Source of the DNA: Thiosocius sp963808165
GTDB taxonomy: Bacteria > Pseudomonadota > Gammaproteobacteria > Chromatiales > Chromatiaceae
Assembly (NCBI GenBank): GCA_963808165.1
Contig: CAWEET010000023.1
Coordinates: 186,001 to 250,000, forward strand
Direction of reading: 5' to 3'
DNA: 64,000 nucleotides
The position numbers and the translations under genes were made by a program. This document shows positions 59,815 through 64,000 of the stretch, in pieces (the first letter of the stretch is position 1; each line of letters starts with the position of its first letter). The notes beneath the pieces are model-generated. The model saw only the letters and a program-made list of their open reading frames with translations. It made no database searches and had not been told where the DNA came from.

Positions 59815-61251
59815 ATGCAACACCTACCGATATTTCTTTCCGTTAAGGACCAGTTCTGCGTCGTGGTCGGCGGCGGCGAAATCGCCACCCGCAAAGTCGC
59901 CCTGCTGCTGCGGGCCGGAGCGCGCGTCTGCGTCGTCGCACCGAACCTGTGTCGCAACCTGACGAAACTCCGCGACGAAGGGCAGATCGAGCACCTTGCC
60001 CGGGCGTACGAGGACGGCGACCTCGAAGAGGCCTCCCTGGCGTTCGCGGCAACGGACGACGAACAAGTCAACCACCGGGTGGCCGCGGCGGGCCGCGCCC
60101 ACAGTGTCCCGGTCAACGTGGTCGACAACCCGGAGGATGGCAGTTTCATCATGCCCTCTATCATCGACCGCTCGCCGCTTGTCGCGGCGGTGTCGACCGG
60201 CGGCGCATCCCCGGTACTGGCGCGCCTGTTGCGTTCGCGCCTCGAATCAATGATCCCGGCCGGCTACGGGCGACTGGCGGAACTCGCGGGACGCTTTCGC
60301 GAACGAGTCAAACAGACCTTCGCGGATCCGGCAGACCGCCGGAAGTTCTGGGATTGCGTACTGCAGAGCGGCGTCGCCGAACGCGTGTTCAGCGGCCATA
60401 TGCACGAGGCCGAAATCCTGCTGGAGCAGGAACTGGGCAGCGGCCGGCTGCGACCGGGCATGGGCGAGGTCTACCTGGTCGGCGGCGGCCCGGGGGATCC
60501 GGACCTGCTCACCTTTCGCGCCTTGCGTTTGATGCAACAGGCCGACGTGGTGGTCTACGACCGCCTCGTCGCCAAGGCCGTGCTGGACATGACGCGCAGC
60601 GATGCGGAGCGGATCTACGTCGGCAAGGAACGCGACAATCACGCGATGCGACAGGAAGAGATCAATCAACTGCTGGCCGATCTCGCCAAACAGGGCAAAC
60701 GCGTCGTTCGACTCAAGGGCGGCGACCCGTTCATCTTCGGTCGCGGCGGGGAGGAAATCGACACTCTCGCCAGCCAGGGTGTCCCCTTCCAGGTCGTCCC
60801 GGGCATTACCGCGGCGTCTGGCTGCGCGAGTTATGCGGGTATCCCACTGACTCACCGGGACTATGCCCAATCCGTGACCTTCGTCACCGGGCACCTGAAA
60901 GACAACACCATGAACCTGAACTGGAACCAGCTGGCCCAGCCAAACCAGACCGTGGTCTTCTACATGGGATTGAAGGGCCTTCCGGTGATCAGCCGCGAGT
61001 TACAGGCCCACGGTATGCCGGCGGACACCCCGGCGGCGCTGGTTCAGCAGGGCACCACCCAGCAGCAGCGCGTCTATACCGCCAGCATCGCGTCGCTGCC
61101 CGAACTGGTCGAGCGTGAACAGCCGAAGCCACCAACGCTGATCATCGTCGGTGCGGTGGTCGAGTTACAGTCCAGGCTGTCGTGGTACGAGGCACCGGAG
61201 ACATCGGAACAGGGGGCGACCTCGCCGGTCACACCCGGCACGGAATTGTGA
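59815..61251 (+). CDS. cysG: Siroheme synthase (uroporphyrinogen methyltransferase / precorrin-2 dehydrogenase / ferrochelatase)
   Basis: Trifunctional enzyme of 478 residues. N-terminal Met8p-like dehydrogenase/chelatase (FCVVVGGGEIATRKVALLLR, VSTGGASPVLARLLRSRLES). The C-terminal methyltransferase carries VYLVGGGPGDPDLLTFRALR, VVVYDRLV, RLKGGDPFIFGRGGEE, VVPGITAASGCASYAGIPLT and LTHRDYAQSVTFVTGH. Makes sirohaem for sulfite reductases, including dissimilatory ones. Divergent from the rhodanese-TusA-DsrE2 operon with 121 bases between, so a functional pairing is likely. Confidence 0.95.
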   Translation: MQHLPIFLSVKDQFCVVVGGGEIATRKVALLLRAGARVCVVAPNLCRNLTKLRDEGQIEHLARAYEDGDLEEASLAFAATDDEQVNHRVAAAGRAHSVPVNVVDNPEDGSFIMPSIIDRSPLVAAVSTGGASPVLARLLRSRLESMIPAGYGRLAELAGRFRERVKQTFADPADRRKFWDCVLQSGVAERVFSGHMHEAEILLEQELGSGRLRPGMGEVYLVGGGPGDPDLLTFRALRLMQQADVVVYDRLVAKAVLDMTRSDAERIYVGKERDNHAMRQEEINQLLADLAKQGKRVVRLKGGDPFIFGRGGEEIDTLASQGVPFQVVPGITAASGCASYAGIPLTHRDYAQSVTFVTGHLKDNTMNLNWNQLAQPNQTVVFYMGLKGLPVISRELQAHGMPADTPAALVQQGTTQQQRVYTASIASLPELVEREQPKPPTLIIVGAVVELQSRLSWYEAPETSEQGATSPVTPGTEL

Positions 61252-61387
61252 GCACGCTGCGCGACCGCCTACCACCCGGTCGGCGTTTTCCGGCCGCCCC
61301 CGGCCCGGGCATGCGCGTTACGGCTGCGCAAGACTCGGCGCGTCAACAGCAACGGCAAATGCCCGGGCAATCGCGCGCCGTCGTACC

Positions 61388-61867
61388 TCAGGCGGTCTTC
61401 CAGTCTTTCGGTCGCAACTGATCGTCGCGCAGTTTGGGTGTGAAGTACTCGTCCGCCAAGTCCAGGTCCACGTCACTCCCATGCTGGTCGACCAGCGGCT
61501 GCTCGTAGTCCTTCCAGCCACGCAGGCCGGTCTTCAGCGAGGCGACGTTGCGGTAGCCCAGCAACTGCATTGAATGCGCAGCGAGGACGCTGCGGTAACC
61601 CGAACGACAGACCACGATCACCTCGCGGTCGCGGGCCTTGACCAGCTCGGGCTCGGTTTCCTCATAGTCCCACTCGCAGGCCGATTCGAGTATGCCGCGC
61701 GGCACGTTCATCGAATCCGCAATGTGCATGGCATCAAACTCGAAGGGCTCACGAACGTCCACCACGAGCAGTTCCGGGTTCTGGCTCATGCGCTCTTCGA
61801 GATCCCATGGCATCAGCTCCCTGACATCCGTCAAGCAGTCACTGACCAGTTGCAGAAATTGTTTCAT
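61388..61867 (-). CDS. Rhodanese-like domain protein
   Basis: 159 residues. The domain starts after a helical lead: MPWDLEERMSQNPELLVVDV, REPFEFDAMHIADSMNVPRG and the catalytic loop C87-R-S-G-Y-R-S in VIVVCRSGYRSVLAAHSMQL, then LKTGLRGWKDYEQPL. The C-terminal 30 residues are acidic and unlike other single-domain rhodaneses. Follows the NarL-type regulator by 29 bases on the same strand. Probable sulfurtransferase; direct partner unknown. Confidence 0.88.
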   Translation of the reverse strand: MKQFLQLVSDCLTDVRELMPWDLEERMSQNPELLVVDVREPFEFDAMHIADSMNVPRGILESACEWDYEETEPELVKARDREVIVVCRSGYRSVLAAHSMQLLGYRNVASLKTGLRGWKDYEQPLVDQHGSDVDLDLADEYFTPKLRDDQLRPKDWKTA

Positions 61868-61896
61868 CGCCTAGTGTCCCGTTGCCCCCTCAACAT

Positions 61897-62559
61897 TCAG
61901 CCCGACTCACGGCCACGCTCGCAGATGTGTTCCTCGACCGCGATCACCGCGGCCTCGACACGGGAATGCACGTCGAGTTTGCGCAAAATCGCCTTGACGT
62001 GCAGCTTTACGGTGCCGTCCGAGATCCCCAGGTTGCGCGCAATCACCTTGTTGCTCTGGCCTTCGGCCAAATGGCAAAGGATCTCGAGTTCGCGCGGTGT
62101 CAGTTCGGCCAGCGCGCGGTGGCTCGGTGCGTCGGCAGCGACCTCACCCTGAACCGCCTTGGCCAGCACGATCGTCAGCTCCGGCGCGACCACGGTCTGC
62201 CCGGCGACGATATCGTTCAGCGCCCGAATCAGATCGTCGGGCTCCATGTCCTTGAGCAGATAACCGCGCGCCCCGTTCTGAAGCGCATTGACGACATCGC
62301 TTTCCTCGCGGCTCGTGGTCAACATGACCACCGGCATACCCACCTGTCGCCGCCGCAATTCGCGTAACACCTCGAGCCCGTTCATCCCCGGCATGCGCAT
62401 GTCCAGCAGCACGACGTCCGGAAGCTTCTCCTCGACCCACTGGATCCCCTGCTCGCAATCGCCAACCGCAGCGACCACCTCGATGCCGCGTCGCTCCAAC
62501 AGCTCACCAAGTCCCATCCGGAACAAGGCATGATCATCGATCATCAACACCCGCATCAA
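61897..62559 (-). CDS. NarL/FixJ family response regulator
   Basis: 220 residues: receiver domain with RVLMIDDHALFRMGLGELLE, phospho-Asp in VVLLDMRMPGMNGLEVL and Lys in YLLKDMEPDDLIRAL, and a LuxR helix-turn-helix (LTPRELEILCHLAEGQSNKV, IARNLGISDGTVKLHVKAIL). Its start overlaps the stop of the upstream NarX-like kinase gene (ATGA), so the pair is coupled. Targets are unknown; location next to sulfur genes is suggestive only. Confidence 0.93.
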   Translation of the reverse strand: MMRVLMIDDHALFRMGLGELLERRGIEVVAAVGDCEQGIQWVEEKLPDVVLLDMRMPGMNGLEVLRELRRRQVGMPVVMLTTSREESDVVNALQNGARGYLLKDMEPDDLIRALNDIVAGQTVVAPELTIVLAKAVQGEVAADAPSHRALAELTPRELEILCHLAEGQSNKVIARNLGISDGTVKLHVKAILRKLDVHSRVEAAVIAVEEHICERGRESG

Positions 62560-64000
62560 ATAATCCAGCGCTTGTCGAACCCGGGATCGCCGGGTTTCGG
62601 TTGATAGGTCAGTTCCACCCGGGTGCCCTCTCCCACTTCGCTCTCGATGCGCAGGTTACCACCCAGGCGGCGCGCCCGCTCCTCCATGATGGACAGACCG
62701 ATGTGCTCGCCGGGACGCCCCTGTTTGACCCCGTCGTCGAAGCCCACGCCGTCGTCCTCGACCAACAGACAATAGGGTCCGCCACTGCGGCAGCTGAACA
62801 GCACCCGCACGGTATGCGCCCCGGCATGTTTGCGGATGTTGGCCAGACATTCCTGGGCCACCCGCAGGATCTGCATCTCCTCCGCGGAGGCCAGGTCGGG
62901 CTCGCGACACTCATTCTGGAACAGCACGTGGATGCCGGTTTCGCGACCGAAACGGTCGACGAGCTTTTCCAACGCGGATACCAGGCCACGCTGATCGATC
63001 GGCGCACGGAAGCTGTTCAGCAACTCGCGCAGCTCGGTGTGTGCCTCGTCAAGACCGGCGCGGATCCGCTGGGCATCCTTTCTCGCCGCACCGCTGCCAT
63101 CCTCCTGCTTCAGCAGATCCTCGAGCAGACGCACCTGGAAACGCAGACTGGCCAGGGTCTGGGCGAGCGAATCATGCAGCTCGTGCGCCAGCGTGGTGCG
63201 CTCCTCCATGATTGAAAGACGCCGCGCCTCGCGGTCGGAACGCTGCTTGGCCACCGCCATGCCGAGGTGGTTGCCGATCGTCTGCAGCAGTTCGAGGATG
63301 TCCTCGCGACCCGAGATGCCCGGCCGTTTCACGAACACATGGTAGATACCGAGGAGTTCGCCATGATAATCGAGCGGCACCGTGACCAACTCGATCTCGT
63401 CTCGGCTGAACATCACCCGCTTCAATTGGTGCACGCAGTGCCGTGCCGGAATGTCGCACAGCACGTCTCCGGGCGAAAGCGCCTTGCCACAGGGGCACAA
63501 AGACAGCGGCAGCATCTCGCGCTCACGCAGAATCTGGTTATTGACATCGATCGATCCGACCACGCGCCGGGTACCGTCCGGCTGCTCCAGATGCACAGTG
63601 CCCGCCAGGCCATTGACCATCTCCTTGAGCACGCGCAGAAAACGCAGCAGCAGTGCTTCGAGGTCCTGTGCCCGGTTGATGCTCGCAGCGACATCGTACA
63701 GGATCTTCAGCGAGGCGGTCTTCTGTGCCAGGCGCGTGGTGTGCCGCGATACACGGCTGTCCATGTCCTCGTACAGTTCGCCGAGTTCCTCGTTGAGGCT
63801 GTCCAGCTCGGTGACCATCGCACCCAAGACACCCGGCTGACTGAGCGATAAAGTGGCACCCGGCTCACCGGCGCAAACCTGCGCCACCGAGTCCTCGAGC
63901 CTGGCCAGCGGTTCGACCAGCTGTTCGCGCAGCCGGTACAGACCAAGCGCCAGGGCAGCGAGTGATCCGAGCGCCGACAGCAACAGCATCCAATACAGGG
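62556..64000 (-). CDS. NarX-type sensor histidine kinase (5' end outside the window)
   Basis: The frame is open to the window edge, so the N-terminus (sensor, first membrane helix) is missing. Positions below count from Met 63989. It begins in a membrane helix (LSALGSLAALALGLYRL), then HAMP (about 20-75), a GAF-like central region with four cysteines (C165, C167, C178, C185: SLCPCGKALSPGDVLCDIP), and HisKA_3 with the phospho-His272 (TTLAHELHDSLAQTLASLRF). The HATPase has RVAQECLANIRKHAGAHTV and VEDDGVGFDDG. The cysteine set could hold a redox or metal centre. Confidence 0.9.
   Translation of the reverse strand, partial: LYWMLLLSALGSLAALALGLYRLREQLVEPLARLEDSVAQVCAGEPGATLSLSQPGVLGAMVTELDSLNEELGELYEDMDSRVSRHTTRLAQKTASLKILYDVAASINRAQDLEALLLRFLRVLKEMVNGLAGTVHLEQPDGTRRVVGSIDVNNQILREREMLPLSLCPCGKALSPGDVLCDIPARHCVHQLKRVMFSRDEIELVTVPLDYHGELLGIYHVFVKRPGISGREDILELLQTIGNHLGMAVAKQRSDREARRLSIMEERTTLAHELHDSLAQTLASLRFQVRLLEDLLKQEDGSGAARKDAQRIRAGLDEAHTELRELLNSFRAPIDQRGLVSALEKLVDRFGRETGIHVLFQNECREPDLASAEEMQILRVAQECLANIRKHAGAHTVRVLFSCRSGGPYCLLVEDDGVGFDDGVKQGRPGEHIGLSIMEERARRLGGNLRIESEVGEGTRVELTYQPKPGDPGFDKRWII

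Overview
The window reads as chromosome of a GC-rich gammaproteobacterium that oxidises reduced sulfur, most like the Chromatiales / Sedimenticola group. Three things support this. A secreted Gly/Tyr/Asn-rich sulfur globule protein lies at 30910-31212. A rhodanese-TusA-DsrE2 sulfur-relay operon lies at 58504-59693, next to a siroheme synthase. Housekeeping synteny (bamC-dapA, gcvR-bcp, msrPQ, xseB-ispA, ribH-nusB-thiL, a tRNA cluster) is typically gammaproteobacterial. The lifestyle and taxonomy are inferred; there is no rRNA in the window.

Layout. 1-2.9 kb: two convergent HDOD signalling proteins. 3-8.2 kb: a lipoprotein metal hydrolase, then a minus-strand set of phosphate-binding-like protein, porin and membrane GGDEF/EAL enzyme. 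8.5-10 kb: a two-gene operon of a dihaem cytochrome c-DUF302 fusion and a second DUF302 protein, with a palindrome at its promoter. 10-14.9 kb: parE, a CNP1-like protein, xseB-ispA and folE2. 14.9-24.9 kb: riboflavin genes (ribBX, ribH, ribE, ribD) with nusB, thiL and nrdR on the minus strand, broken up by plus-strand aldolase/adducin, patatin and chemoreceptor genes. 25-29 kb: glyA with a structured leader, tRNA-His/Arg/Pro, folD and a degenerate GGDEF protein. 29-35.7 kb: ettA, sulfur globule protein, DUF815 ATPase, GNAT, msrQ/msrP and unknowns. 35.8-37.3 kb: a frame-split MFS/spermidine-synthase gene. 37.6-42.5 kb: slyX, purL and an MBL hydrolase. 42.5-48.5 kb: bamC, dapA, a GalT-like transferase, gcvR, bcp and PIN-PhoH. 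48.5-53.8 kb: a large hybrid histidine kinase divergent from a frame-split REC/GGDEF/EAL protein whose enzyme domains look dead. 54-57 kb: a DUF2892 protein, an AI-2E family transporter, a small unknown and a LysR regulator. 57-64 kb: FadL-type porin, dsrE2-tusA-rhodanese, cysG, a second rhodanese and a NarL/NarX-like two-component pair cut by the window end.

How it fits together. Sulfur is probably stored in envelope globules and passed in the cytoplasm along rhodanese, TusA and DsrE2, with CysG providing sirohaem for a sulfite-reductase-type enzyme encoded elsewhere. The GalT-like protein at 44792 could be the APS:phosphate adenylyltransferase seen in some thiobacilli, because it has an unusual H-x-H-x-H site. 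Cyclic-di-GMP and phosphorelay signalling is dense, and several members are catalytically degenerate.

Non-coding highlights: a repeat family with terminal inverted repeats present twice in opposite orientation (24947-25118 complete, 37317-37444 partial), a second MITE-like element (21059-21216), a candidate attenuated glyA leader, three good intrinsic terminators, and strong or palindromic promoter regions at the sulfur-related operons.
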